Source: Pegoplata infirma (Eukaryota; Arthropoda; Insecta; Diptera; Anthomyiidae). From it: a stretch of DNA of 64,000 nt. Below the pieces are notes generated by a model. The model did not search any database. It was not told the DNA's origin and saw nothing but the letters and a program-made list of their open reading frames with translations. Positions 11,580 through 23,379 of this stretch are shown here, one piece after another. The stretch is from NCBI GenBank assembly GCA_963921195.1, contig OY992537.1, positions 50,306,313 to 50,370,312 on the forward strand, written 5' to 3'. A program made the translations under genes and the position numbers. Numbering within the stretch: position 1 is the stretch's first letter; each line of letters starts with the position of its first letter.

Positions 11580-13245
11580 AAAATACGTCAAATACGATTT
11601 CTGTAAATTTTTCCAAATACAATAGCTGAAAAGTGACATGGACCCAAATAAAGGGGCTTATTGACTAAAATGTCATTATTCGGTTGAGATTTGTTGTAGT
11701 AACTCTACCCAATAGATTTCAACATTACGCAAATTTGAAAACGATTAGATGATATCTGTTTCAAAAGTGTGTTCACTTCAGATGAAATCCCCTTTATTTA
11801 TTGATATTTTTGTTCTTATCTCATAAAATCTTATGACTAAAATGAAAATATTACATTGTTAAACATTTTAAAAAATATTAAAACATAAACAAACAAAAAA
11901 TATTTTTGATCAGAATTATAATCTATTTTCACACAAGATTTATAAGATTATTGAACCACGCTTTGCTGACACATACAAAAAAAAAATATTAAAATAAATG
12001 ATGTAAATACATGTGAATCAGAAGTGAGAATTGTAATTGATAATTAAAAAAAAACAAACAAAAGTCGGGTGTTTCGTATTGATATTTTTTGGAAAAAACA
12101 ATATTATTTTTTTTTTTAACACTTTAACGTCACGTTAAAAAAAAATATTCAAATATTATACGTAAAAACACAATAATAGGTCGCATTTAAGAGATAACGA
12201 AATTTAAATTACCAAATTCTGAACTCAATACTCAAGTCTCATTGACATTGAAAGGAAACTTAATGATAATTCTTTAAAATTAATTACTTTATATAAGAAC
12301 AAAAATAATTACTACATTTCGTTTTAATTAAGAAATCGTTATTGAACTTGAATTACTAAGAAATATTTTTTAAAATCGTAATTTATTTTAAAAATATTAA
12401 GTAAGAAATGTATGTGTCTATGAATTTAGAGAAGGAACGTGTATAATTATAAACAACCATGACCGACATTTTGATACACTATCAGAGATGGTTTTAAATA
12501 CATATACTAACTGCGTATGATCATCAAAAAAAAAAAATTTATAAGAATTTGCCCAGAACAGAAACGGCACTTTGAATGGTTTTTAAAAAACCGCACCGAT
12601 CAGCAGTTTTTGGCACTTAAATTGGTATGCGCCGTGATTATTTCGGGCATGATCTGATTTCCCTAGTTAAAACTAGATCCAGTTTTATCAAATTTGGTAG
12701 TATCTTTGATATAATTTAATATTTTCTAACATATAATTGACGTTTATCATAATTTTGAAGCACTCTTGTTAGATGTAGATGCACTTTTTTGACTTGGTTA
12801 TTTTCGTTTATGTCATATTTTGTAAAGATCTGTGTTTACGGGGTAGTTTTATTTATTGTATGTTTGGCGTTCAATTGAACCAGTTCGATTATGAACAACA
12901 TTTTCTATTGAAAATTTTAAATGTTTTACATCTGGCTATTGTAAAATTATAACTAAATGATAATTTTAATTTGAAATTTCAAAAATATTCTCAGCGACTT
13001 GGAATATTGAGCAACTTAATACCATTCTGCTTAAGGACTTTGGAAAAATGTACCGTGCTCAATATTCTAAGTCAATCTATAATTGCTAAAAATGCTGAAT
13101 AAAACATTCACGGTTCGGTTCAAAAATATTCAGATTTTATAAAAATTAAAAAATTTTCGTCCGACCGTCCGGCAAAAGAAAAAAAGTTATTAAACACGAA
13201 CTGGATAATATACGTTTGAAACTTGAACTAGGGGGCTGATTCATA
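11580..13245. other. AT-rich spacer, no gene seen
   Basis: No long reading frame or clear repeat ends. 13150-13240 (CGTCCGACCGTCCGGC..., ACACGAACTGGATAAT) shares words with 18880-18945 and, inverted, 24340-24385, marking a dispersed repeat. Confidence 0.45.
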
Positions 13246-13897
13246 CACTCAAAAGAAAAACTCTGTCAAAAAATCTGTAAAACGACTTTCAATTTGAATT
13301 AGCAATCTTTTAGCAGATTATTCTGCTGAGAAGGATATTTTTACTAAAATCTCTGTCATTCAGTTTAAGAAAATAACAGACATTTTACTATGTTTATACT
13401 GATTTTGTTTGCTGAATTTCATTATTTTTTCAAGAAATTTTTTTATATAAAAAAAAAGCAGAACAGATTGTCAGCAGATTTCTCTGCTGAAATCAGCAGA
13501 TTGTTCTGCTGAAATCAGCAGATTATTCTGCTGAAATCAGCAGATTGTTCTGCTAAAATCAGCAGATTTTTCTGCTAAAATCAGCAGATATTTCTGCTAA
13601 AATCAGATTTCTCTGCTGTCGAACAACACACATGTTTAATAGTTAAAACGCCAGATAAAAGTATAAGCTTCCGTAGCGTAGTGGTTAAGAAGTGTACTTT
13701 TAAATCGGAAGGTGGCAAGTTCGATTCTGGCAGGCGGCGTATGTTTTTTTTTTTTTTCTTGTTATATTTATTCACCTCTTATGACAGATATTTAGCAAAC
13801 CGTGTCTGCTAAAATCAGCAGATTTCTCATATGGCTCAAAATGGGTGTATTTTCAGCAGATTTTTCTGCTGATTGGACAGAGAATTTATTTTGAGTG
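13246..13897. mobile_element. TA-flanked palindromic MITE with CAGCAGATT array and tRNA-like insert
   Basis: Ends CACTCAAAAGAAAAACTCTG and the inverted form finishing TTTTGAGTG, flanked by TA (13244-13245, 13898-13899). The interior at ~13465-13615 and 13815-13880 is built from AATCAGCAGATT/TTCTGCTGA words repeated in alternation. It holds a 73-nt tRNA-like sequence with a T run (13667-13757). First of a set of elements sharing the ACACTCAAAA end but with different cores. Confidence 0.85.
13667..13739 (+). ncRNA. tRNA-like sequence (decayed tRNA or SINE head) with Pol III signals
   Basis: Exactly 73 nt when read as a tRNA. An A-box match TAGCGTAGTGG lies at 13674-13684 and a B-box core GTTCGATTC at 13719-13727, so T54-T55-C56 falls at the canonical place. 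The T stem pairs at four of five positions and the acceptor stem at about five of seven, but the D and anticodon stems are poor, so it is not a functional tRNA. A run of 14 T at 13744-13757 would terminate Pol III. Not classed as a tRNA gene because of the failed stems. Confidence 0.5.
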
Positions 13898-14368
13898 TAG
13901 AAAATAGTCATAGAAATAATCATAAGTCGATTTTTTACATGTGGTTATTGTAAACAATCATAAAAAATTTCGAATTTTGTTTGAAAGTTTCGAAAAAATA
14001 AAGACCTGATACCAAGACGGTCTTTAAATTTGGCAAATTATTTTGAATTTAGAGACTTTTTATGATTGTGTTTACACAATAAACACAGCGAATATGAAGT
14101 TTAAGGGGCCGATTCACAGAAAATAGTCATAACTCATTCATAACTCAATTTTTTCCATGTGGTTGCTGTAAAAAATCAAAAAAAAAATTCAAATTTTGTT
14201 TGAAAATTTCAAAAAAATAAAGACCTGCTACCCAGTTCGTCTCAAAATAGAAAAATAATTTTAATTTTGAGACTTTTTATAAATATGAAGTTTGAAAATA
14301 ATAAAATTTGTCATAACTGTGAATAGGCCTGTAAAAAAAAAAAATTAGTCATAACCAGTCATAACTGT

Positions 14369-14763
14369 AAATGTAGTAAAACTGCAATTACAGTTTTTTT
14401 ATTTCGCGATTCTGTTTCCATTTAAAAGGATAATTTTGACATATCAGGAAAAAGGAAGTTAGTAAGAACATTTCAAAACTTAATCCTTCAAAGATCATGT
14501 ACAATTTTTAACAACATATTTTTTATAAGGTTTCGAAAGGACTTTATTCATCCTTTTTCCTGATACGGCAAGATAAAAAAAAATGGAAAAATTACCGAAG
14601 ATACTCATCTTTTGTTTGCCATCAACAGTGTAATTGTAAGACAAGTACACATATGCATTTAAAAAATATTTTACAAAAATGTTGTCTTCTAAAACTTTGA
14701 ATTCCTTTTAAAAGGAAACAGGATCGCGTAATCAAAAACTGTAAACGCAGTTTTACTTCATTT
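14369..14763. mobile_element. MITE with ~65-bp inverted repeats (AAATGTAGTAAAACTG)
   Basis: The left end AAATGTAGTAAAACTGCA... reads through CAGTTTTT, CGCGATTCTGTTTCC and TTTAAAAGGA; the inverted right end at ~14700-14763 matches at most positions. A single related end at 18950-19010 (AAATGTAGTAAAAAGTG...TTTAAAAGGA) shows it is dispersed. No coding capacity. The interior carries TATCAGGAAAAAGGA in both orientations. Confidence 0.7.
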
Positions 14764-14848
14764 GACTTCTACATACAGACGTATATCATCCGGTTTATGT
14801 TTAATAATGGCTGCAGGACAGTGTTACAGTAGGAACCTAGCAATATAT

Positions 14849-14931
14849 AACAAGTGATAGTGTTAAATTTGGCTGTGCCAAATGTATTGTACCCTCCATC
14901 AAAAAAATGTCTGCGAATTTTGTACTCTTTT
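14849..14931 (-). mobile_element. Solo 3' end of a mini-me-like element
   Basis: AACAAGTGATAGTGTTAAAT, then GGCTGTGCC and TACCCTCC: the inverted 3' terminal hairpin and end of the mini-me family without the rest of the element. It abuts the full element at 14932. Confidence 0.6.
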
Positions 14932-15749
14932 TATACCCTCCACTCTGGTGATAGAGGGTATATATAAGTTTGTCATTCCGTATGTAACACATTGAAATAT
15001 TGGTTTAGGACCCCATAAAGTATATATATTCATGATCCTTGATCGATTTTAAGTCGATCTAGCGATGTCCGTCTGTCTGTCTGTCCGTCCGTCTGTCTGT
15101 CTGTCTGTCCGTCCGTCTGTCTGTCTGTCCGTCTGTCTGTCTGTTGAAATCACGTTTTTGGCAATACTCCGAAACCGATTTAAACGCTTGGGGTACCAAA
15201 AGTTGCGTAATTTTCGCAGGCAAAAACTGATGTATTTTTTTTTAAATCGGTTAAGTATTTTAAAAGTTATGAGCGAATTACTAAAAAACACATAGTTTTT
15301 TTCAACATAACCCTAAATTAACTCATATTTTGTGTGATACATAAGAAAGAAAACGGAAATGAAAAAAAAAAAAAAACTGAGAAAAAGGAAAGAAATCTTT
15401 ACAAAAAAGCTTTAAAATATGTAAAACAAAATCTAAATTTAATTAAAAAGAAGTTCGTTAAGTAATAATAAAAAAATTAATAGTTATTTTTATATAGCAT
15501 GTGTGTGTGTGTGTCCATTTTTTGCTTCGTCATATTAACGGGGTTGTCACCAAATCGGATGTAAAATATCGCCAAAATTCAATTTTGTTCAGATTTCTTA
15601 AAAAATATTTTCATTTAAAAAAATAAATTTTGTTAAATAATAAAAGACAGAAATAAACTTTATGGCAAAAATCGCCCAAATCCGGAAAATTTATTTATAT
15701 ATATAAAAGAGTAATATGACTGACTGACATACTCATTCATCATCGCCCA

Positions 15750-16680
15750 GCCCAAACCGCTGAAGTTAGAGACTTGAAATTTGGACTGTAGTTTGACCTT
15801 CCGGAATAAAGATCCACTAAGGCTGGATTTTTGCCAATGTTGATTCTAAGGGGGTAAAAAGGGTAAACAACTGTACTTTTGGTAATTTTTATATCTCCCG
15901 ATATAATGGTCATAGAGACTTGAAATTTGGACTGTATGTTACCCTCCCGCAATATAGATCCACTATGGCTGGAGTTTAGCCAATGGTAAGGGGGTAAAAA
16001 TGGTAAAAAACTGTACTTTTGGTACTTTTTAAATCTTCTGATATAATGATAATAGAGACTTGAAATTTGGACTGTATGTTCACCTCCCGGAATATAGATC
16101 CATTAAGGCTGGATTTTTGCCACTGTTAATTCTAAGGGGGTCAAAAGGGTAAAAAACTGTACTTTTGGTGCTTTTTATATCTCCTGAAATAATAGTCATA
16201 AAAACTTGAAATTGGGACAGTATGTTCACATCCTAGAATTTAGATCCAGTACGGCTGGATTATTGCCAATGTTGATTCTAAGAGGGTAAAAAGGGAAAAA
16301 AATCTGTACTTTTGGCACCTTTTATATTTCCTTAAAAAATTGTCACATAGACTTGAAATTTGGAATGTATGTTCACCTCCCGGAATATAGATCCCCTAAG
16401 GCTGGGTTTTTGCCAATGATTTTTCTAATAGGGTAAAAAGGGTAAAAATATGTACTTTTGTTACATTTTATATTTCCTTAAATAATGGTACTAGAAAATG
16501 GAAATTTGCAATGTCGGTTCACCTTCCGGAAAAAAGATTCACTAAGGCTCGGGTTTTGCCAATGTTGATTCTACTGAGGTAAAATGGGTAAAAAAGTACT
16601 TTTGGTACTATTTTTTTATTTACTGAAATTTTATTCAAACTTGAAATTTAGAATGTAGGATCCTGAAATAAAACATTCTG
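15750..16680 (+). repeat. ~145-bp tandem repeat, about seven degenerate units
   Basis: The phrase GACTTGAAATTTGGACTGTA recurs at ~15771, 15918, 16057, 16203, 16351, 16496 and 16637. Each unit contains CACCTCCCGGAATATAGATC, GGCTGGATTTTTGCCAATG, GGGGTAAAAAGGGTAAA and CTGTACTTTTGGTAC. Divergence rises towards the right end. No reading frame is conserved. Confidence 0.85.
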
Positions 16681-16735
16681 GAACAAGTACTTTCCGAAAA
16701 TTCTGTACCGTTTTCAAAAAGTACCTTTTATAATA

Positions 16736-17168
16736 GGTTCCTTTATAAAAAGCACCTTTTATAAAAAGTACCTTTTATAAAAAGTATCTTTTACAAAAAG
16801 TTCCTTTTATAAAAAGTACCTTTTATAAAAAGTACCTTTTATAAAAAGTACCTTTTATAAAAAGTACCTTTTATAAAAAGTACCTTTTACAAAAAGTACC
16901 TTTTATAAAAAGTACCTTTCATAAAAAGTACCTTTTATAAAAAGTACCTTTTATAAAAAGTACCTTTTATAAAAAGTACCTTTTATAAAAAGTACCTTTT
17001 ATAAAAAGTACCTTTTATAAAAAGTACCTTTTATAAAAAGTACCTTTTATAAAAAGTACCTTTTATAAAAAGTACCTTCTATAAAAAGTACCTTTAATAA
17101 AAAGTACCTTTTATAAAAAGTACCTTCTATAAAAAGTACCTTTAATAAAAAGTACCTTTTATTAAAGG
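16736..17168 (+). repeat. 16-bp tandem array, about 27 copies
   Basis: Unit CCTTTTATAAAAAGTA repeated nearly without change, with single-base variants clustered near both ends (GCACC, TTTAC, TTCAT, CTTCTA). The word GTACTTTTGGTAC of the adjoining 145-bp repeat is a plausible seed, since its last unit runs into this array. Confidence 0.9.
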
Positions 17169-17626
17169 TACCGAAAGTACACTTTTTGGTACTTTTTTAT
17201 TTCCTGAGGTATAAATAAATTAAACTTTTTTGTTTTTTAAATCATCACATTGGTGGAGGGTATTTAAAGATTCGGCACAGCCGAATATAGCTTTCTTACT
17301 TGTTACTTTTGTAAAACAAGTGAAACATTTCATGTCAGAAGAAGTTCACTAAAGAAGTTTTTACTAAAAACTAATTTTGGTAAAAAACAAATTAAAAAAA
17401 AATAAAAAAAAAAAAATTTTGTAAAAAAAATATTATAATTTTTTTTTGATATATAGTAGGAATTTTAATAAAAACATTGCAAAAATATTAATTAAAGAAA
17501 AAAAAATTTAATGAAATAAAAAATTGATAAAAAAATCTATTTTGAGTTTGTTTTAATTTTTATTAAATAATAAAAATTAGTTATTTATTCGACCTTTTAA
17601 TTGTGCAATGAAAAAGAGTTTATTCT

Positions 17627-17924
17627 GATTCGAGGCCTTTTCATGTTTCCCATTATGAATTAACATAACAAGTACTTATGATAACTCTACTTTTTTTATT
17701 AGGATATTCTCCCATTAAATACTCATAGAGTTTCTTGCTTTCAAATGGGGGGTAATTGGAACCCCCCGAAACGATCGTCAATTCATTCCTGAAAATTGCC
17801 AAATTTTTGAAAGCAAGAAACTCTATGAGTATTTAATGGGAGAATATCCTAATAAAGAAAGTAGAGTTATCATAAGTACTTGTTATGTTAATTCATAATG
17901 GGGAACATGAAAAGGCCTCGAATC
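17627..17924. repeat. Near-perfect foldback, 119-bp arms
   Basis: 17627-17745 and 17806-17924 are inverted copies with about two mismatches and a 60-bp loop containing GGGGGG/CCCCCC runs. Arms start GATTCGAGGCCTTTTCATG. Such low arm divergence suggests recent formation or gene conversion. No direct repeat found at its borders; related words (TTCGACCTTTTA) occur beside foldbacks at 32235 and 43158. Confidence 0.85.
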
Positions 17925-18020
17925 AAAATCTATTTTGTTGAAAAAAAATAATTTTTTGATGAAAAAAAAGTTTTTGAAGAAAAAAAAAAAAAATTCTGAT
18001 GAAAAAAAAAATTATTAAAA

Positions 18021-18875
18021 AACAAGTAAAAAAGTTAAATTCGGCAGCGCCAAATAAATTGATATCCTCCACAAACAAAAACAAGATTATTTGCACAAAA
18101 AGTGAAAAAAAAATTCCACGAAAATAAAAAATTGGTCAAAAAAATCCGCGACTTTTTTTGTCAAAAATATGTTGATCTTTTTAAAATACCATTAGGCATC
18201 GAAATCTGTTCAAACATGTCAACTAGCAGCCGTAGACAAGGCATTTTGTATTTTTAGGTTATGTAGGACGTACCAAAATTTTCGAGGTGTCCTTACATTT
18301 TCGTTCATTACTTTTGAACCGCTGAACTGCTTTCGCTCAAATGCAATACCAAACTACTCAGGATAACAACAAGTAAAACTGTTACGTTTCAGTCATAGAG
18401 TAAGGAAAGTAAGAGAGTTTGAAAGAACCCAAAGTATGTCTGCAAGTTTATGAAAATTGGTAAACTTAATGTATTGCAGAAATTTAAAAATTTTGTAAAA
18501 AGATCAAAGAGAATTAGAAAATGAGTAAATTTTACCACTATTATTGAGAGGATTGCTCATCTATATTGAGAGGATTACCACTATTTCTGTTATTAAAATT
18601 CTCTATTAACTAAATTCCCTACTTTTTCCCCTGATTTTGGAACATTTTCCCTACTTTTTCCCCTAATTTTGCAGAATTTTTTAAAAATTTGCAGATATTT
18701 TCATACATTAAGAGAACCATTTTTTCCTTTGTAAAAAAGAGTGCATTTTTTCGGCCCCATATAATCTGACACCCACTGGTTTCAGTCATATCTGTGCAGT
18801 AGTTTGGCCGTTATCACCATTTCAACCGACAGATGTACATCGCTAGAATGTCTTAGAATCGACCATTGATCAATA
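18021..18875 (-). mobile_element. mini-me-like element, 5'-truncated, minus orientation
   Basis: Begins (in window order) AACAAGTAAAAAAGTTAAAT, GGCAGCGCC hairpin and ATCCTCCAC; contains CCAAAATTTTCGAGGTGTCC and TTTTGAACCGCTGAAC, shared with the copies at 35020, 39785 and 63091; reaches the core CGCTAGAATGTCTTAGAATC and stops before the (TA)n/TACCCTCC end. Confidence 0.7.
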
Positions 18876-19796
18876 ACACCGTCCGACAAAAATGAAGAAA
18901 AGTCGGTAAACACGAACTGAATAATAGACGTTTGAAACTAGAGCCTAAATGTAGTAAAAAGTGATGTACAGTTTTTCTTTTCGTGATCCCGTTTCCTTTT
19001 AAAAGGACTTTAAACTTTTAGAGGTTTGAATTTTATAAAATATTCTTTTAATATTTGTACTTGTTGCAGGATGCCACTAGTGATAGAAAATGAAAGGGGG
19101 ATCTCCCCTAATTTTCATATTTTATTATTTTTACATATCAGAAAAAATAGGTAAGTTACGTCCTTTCAAATATGTATATTAAGGGATAATGGTCAAAATT
19201 TCAATTTTTTTTTTTTCAAAATTTTTGTTTTTACTTTTTAAAAAAAAATCCGAAAAAAATCTTAAAAGTGCTCTTGTATGCGATTTTTAAGTTTTAAAAT
19301 TTAAATCTCATTTTTGAAAATGTATGTACTCTTTGATTTTTTTAATTTTTTTTTTTGTAAAACATCTATTGATTCTACAAACGATTATTACTATTTTTTT
19401 TTTTAATTTTTTGATAAAAATTTATTGTAATTTTCCAATCTTAAATCATTTTTACTGCTCCAATGGTGCGTCATTGAGGGGTCATTTTCAAAGCCGACCC
19501 CCATTAACTTTTACGTCTTAACATTTCTTCGGAACAAACTAATACCCTTTCTCCAATTACTAAGGGGGCTTCCACACAAAATGAAAATTTTTTTAATTTG
19601 CTCCAACCGCTCTAACTGCCCTAATAGTGCCCTTAGAGAAATCAAGTGTATGACCGACCCACAATATTTTTTTAGTCCAAACAAATCGCATACTAGAGTA
19701 CTTTTAAGAATTTTTTTTAAATGTACGAAAAAAAACAAAAATTTTGAAAAAAAAAAAATCTTTGCAATTTGGACATTATTGAAGAAGTTATGAGTA

Positions 19797-20495
19797 AACT
19801 CAAAATAATAACTCTGTAAAATACTCTGTAAAATGACTGTAATCTCAATTCAACAGATATTTGACAGAGTTTTCTGTCAAAATACAGATTTAAAGAAAAT
19901 ACTTTGTATTTTGTTGTGACAAAAAATCAAAGTTTCCTCTGTTATATTACTTTTTTTTTGTAATCTTAATTTTACAGATAATTAACAGAGTTTTCTGCTA
20001 AAATACAGATTTAAGCAAAATACTTGGTTTTTTTTATAACCAAAAAAGTTTTCTGTTTTGAGTAGGTTTTGTTACCAAACATCAAAATTTTATCTGTATT
20101 TTTTTTTTTTTTTTTTTTTTTTGAGAAAAAGTTAAAGAAGTAGCAAAAAAAATTACAAATTTTTTTTTCAGACATCTTATAAAAATTTTACAAAATAACA
20201 TGCATTTAACTAAACTCTGTAAATTTACAGAGTTTTTTCTGTAAATTTTTTTCTGCATCAAATGCATTTTACAAATATATGTAAATTTTCATAGTTTTTT
20301 TTTGCTAAATGGTGGTTTATTTAACAAATATTTTACCAGAAACTCTGTAAATTAACAGTTTTTTTTTTGGCAAAATCATTTTACATGGTTTTTTTAGTAA
20401 AATTACAAAGAAATGTTGTTAGCTGGAAAAGTATGGTGTACTCTGTTAAATTAGCAGAGTTCTTCTGTAATTTAACAGAGTTAATATTTTGAGTG
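19797..20495. mobile_element. TA-flanked palindromic MITE, CTGTAAATT/ACAGAG core
   Basis: Ends (A)ACTCAAAATAATAACTCTGT and inverted ...GAGTTAATATTTTGAGTG, TA at 19795-19796 and 20496-20497. The core is made of ACTCTGTAAAATTACAGAG-type words in both orientations, different from the CAGCAGATT core of the 13246 element although the ends are shared. A run of ~23 T lies near 20100-20122. Confidence 0.8.
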
Positions 20496-20919
20496 TAAAA
20501 GAAGTTTGAGTAAAGGAACAGACTACCAATTTTTATAAAATTCGATATCTTTTGAACGGGTTATCAAAAAAATCTGAAAACTTACTACACTAAGAAAAAA
20601 AAATTCTCAAATCAAGCAAAAACAATCTCAAATTAAAAATAAAACAGTGACAAAAGTCAACAAACTTTGTTTTTTCTCAAATTGAAAATGTTTATCTACA
20701 GTTTTAATATGGCTTCAGTAACAAACAAAATGAACTGAAACAACGTTGATTTGAGAATGTTTTATATTCAAATCAAAAGTGCACATAATCAAATTAAATA
20801 TTAAAAATTATTTATATAATTTTCTTTCTGTTTCCTAAAATTTTTAATGTAAATAAAACAATTGGAATTTTTTGTATTTATGTACACATTTTATTTATTT
20901 TTCTTTACCACAGAAAAGT

Positions 20920-23343
20920 CTTTACCATGGAATTGGGAGATTGACAGATAATGGTGAACGGTTTCTGGAAACATGCAGCAATTTCAACATGGTAGTTGGT
21001 GGCACCATCTTTCCCCATAAAAAGATTCACAAGGTTACCTGGATTCATCCGAATCACACAACCCAAAATCAGATCGATCACATTGCTATTAGCAAAATGT
21101 GGCGGCACTCGTTGCTTGATGTCCGCAATAAGAGGGGTGCAGATATAGCAAGTGATCACCACCTTATTATCGGTGAACTTCAACTTAAACTTAAATCTGT
21201 ATATTACAACAACAGGATGAAACGAAGGAAATTTGACTTAAGCAAGCTTAAGAATGATGCTGTTAAGCAGCAATTTTGCAATGAAATTGAAAATTTAACG
21301 CAACATATTTACAACGAACCAAATATTGAGTCATATTGGAATAATGTAAAAAACGTTTTTACAAAAACGGCAGAAAGGTGTACTGGTTACAAAGGTAAAC
21401 ACAACAATCCGTGGTTATCAGATAGAACATGGGAAATCATCGAAGAAAGAAAACGTAAAAAAAATGAGCTGAACAACGCAGATACCCAAATTACTAAGCA
21501 AAACTTGCAATTGCACTACAACACACTTAACAAAAAGGTTAAACGCAGTGCCAGAACGGATAAGAGAAAGTGGATGGACAATCTTGCACATGAAGCGCAA
21601 GCCGCTAGCGAGACTAATCGCTCCCGTGACCTATATAAAATAACCAAACTCTTGTCAGGAAATAATCGTGCCAATAACAAACCTGTAAAAGACATCAATG
21701 GGAATGTCAAATACTCGAAACAGGATCAAGTTCTAGTGTGGGAGAACTACTACAAAAACCTACTAACCGTAACTGCCGATAACAGCCAACCCATCTGCAA
21801 CTGCATCACCCACCCCTTGCCTCTTTCTATTCACGTGGACGTTCCGGACATAGATGAAATTAATAATGCCATTTGTGCGCTCAAAAATAATAAGGCGAGC
21901 GGCTCGGATGACCTTCCCTCTGAACTGTTTAAAATTAACAGCCCAATGACCGCATCAATCATCCAACCAATCATTAAATTATTCTGGGATACTGAAAATC
22001 TACCTGATAATATTAAAGAAGGCCTCATCATTAAACTTGCAAAAAAAGGGAACCTAATGGAGTGCTCTAACTGGAGGGGAATAACACTACTCAATACAAT
22101 AAACAAAATCATTGCTAAAATTTTACACCATCGCATCTTCGATGCCCTAGATATAAACTTGCGCCCAGAGCAAGCAGGTTTCCGTCCAAACAGGTCTTGC
22201 GTAGACCACATCAATAGTTTACGTATAATAGTAGAGCAATCTGTGGAACTGAGAGCCCCTCTATATCTAATCTTTATTGATTTTAAACGTGCCTTTGACT
22301 CTATACATCAATCTGCTATTTGGCAGGCCTTGGCTTGTAAGGGAGTTCCATCTAAGATAATCCGGCTAATTAAAGCACTTTACAACAATGCTCGCTGTCT
22401 AGTTCTTCATGAAGGTCTCAAAAGCAACCTCATTGATATCAACGTTGGTGTCAGACAAGGTTGTATTCTATCACCCTTACTCTTCAATATTGTACTCGAC
22501 CTAGTCATGGCACAATCTATTCCCACTACCAGCGGCATCAATCTTGATTTCACTGCCAAACTAAATGATCTCGACTATGCCAATGATATTTGCTTAATCT
22601 CGCATAACTTTAGTGAAATGCAACAAAAACTTGACTTAGTAAGCGCCAATGCAGAAAAAGTAGGTCTTCAATTAAACACCAACAAAACCAAATCGCTGAG
22701 GCTTAATACCGAAAATACCCGTCAATTCTCTCTCCTTGACCAACGCTTAGATGATGTTAATGAATACCTCTACTTGGGATCGCTAATCGATAAATCCGGA
22801 GGAAGTTCGGCCGACATTCAATACCGCATTAACAAAGCGAGACAAACCTTTGGAACTCTTACCAAAGTCTGGAAAACATCCAACATTTCAGTGCAAACAA
22901 AAATCAAAATTTTTAATTCTAACGTAAAGTCAGCTCTATTGTATGGATGCGAAACATGGAATCTCTCAATACTTGATGCCAAACGAATTCAAGCTTTTGT
23001 CAATAGATGCCTTCGGCGCATTATTAAAGTTTTTTGGCCGAACACTATCTCCAATGATGAGCTCTGGATAAGAACTAGCCAACCATTAATAATTGAAACC
23101 ATCAAAACACGTAAATATCGATGGCTTGGTCATACTCTTCGCAAACCAATGACCAACATTACAAGAAAGGCGCTGGAATTCAACCCTCAAGGCAGCAGAA
23201 GAAGAGGTCGACCAAATAACACCTGGAGACGTAACACAGAAAAGGAAATCCGTGATGCTGGGTATTCCTGGAGCCAGATCAAACGCCTGGCCGAAGATAA
23301 GGTTGAATGGAAGAAATTTGTTGTGGCCCTATGTTCCTCTTAG
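20920..23343 (+). pseudogene. LINE ORF fragment: endonuclease C-terminus and full-length reverse transcriptase with mutated YADD
   Basis: About 807 codons remain open to TAG at 23341. The first ~85 residues are the end of an APE-type endonuclease (GGTIFPHK, NQIDHIAI, ASDHHLI with the catalytic SDH). RT follows: ASGSDDLPSELFK, NWRGITLL, motif A FIDFKRAFDS (~22272-22300), motif B GVRQGCILSPLLF, and motif C LDYANDICL at 22570-22596. Motif C should be YADD; codon 22582-22584 is AAT, so the catalytic Asp is Asn and the enzyme should be inactive. The C-terminus carries RRRGRPNNTWRR and ALCSS, common in RTE-type ORFs. The ATG at 20872 and its first 16 codons are host flank plus target duplication, not part of the element, so I start at 20920. 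Confidence 0.9.
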
Positions 23344-23365
23344 GAATTCTCAAGGATTATATATA
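20920..23365 (+). mobile_element. 5'-truncated RTE-like non-LTR retrotransposon with 14-bp target duplication
   Basis: TACCACAGAAAAGT occurs at 20906-20919 and again at 23366-23379, an exact 14-bp target-site duplication bracketing the insert. The 5' end is cut inside the endonuclease; the 3' end is a very short untranslated piece (~22 bp) ending in TATATATA, as is usual for RTE-clade elements. The nearly unbroken coding region and intact duplication indicate a fairly young insertion. Confidence 0.9.
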
Positions 23366-23379
23366 TACCACAGAAAAGT

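Larger units (their letters stand above)
14932..17304 (+). mobile_element. Long mini-me-like element carrying two internal tandem arrays
   Basis: Starts TATACCCTCCACTCTGGTGA with the self-complementary GAGGGTATA, then CCCATAAAGTATATATA, the TGATC...GATTTTAAGTCGATC core and a 77-bp (GTCY)n run (15067-15143). Ends with TGGAGGGTAT, hairpin ATTCGGCACAGCCGAAT and TTCTTACTTGTT. About 2.4 kb, three times the size of the other copies because of a ~145-bp array (15750-16680) and a 16-bp array (16736-17168). The 3' hairpin followed by a fixed end resembles rolling-circle (Helentron/DINE-1-like) architecture, an inference. Confidence 0.8.

Noticed and set aside
13667..13739. Functional tRNA gene (anticodon would read as TTT or TTA)
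   Set aside because: D and anticodon stems do not pair and the acceptor has two mismatches; kept only as tRNA-like.
15065..15295. SVCLSVRPSVCLSV-type frames on both strands
   Set aside because: Translation of the (GTCY)n microsatellite of a mini-me element; same for 62707-62898 and 32906-33115.
20872..20919. ATG start of the long LINE frame
   Set aside because: The first 16 codons are flanking DNA including the 14-bp target duplication; the element begins at 20920.
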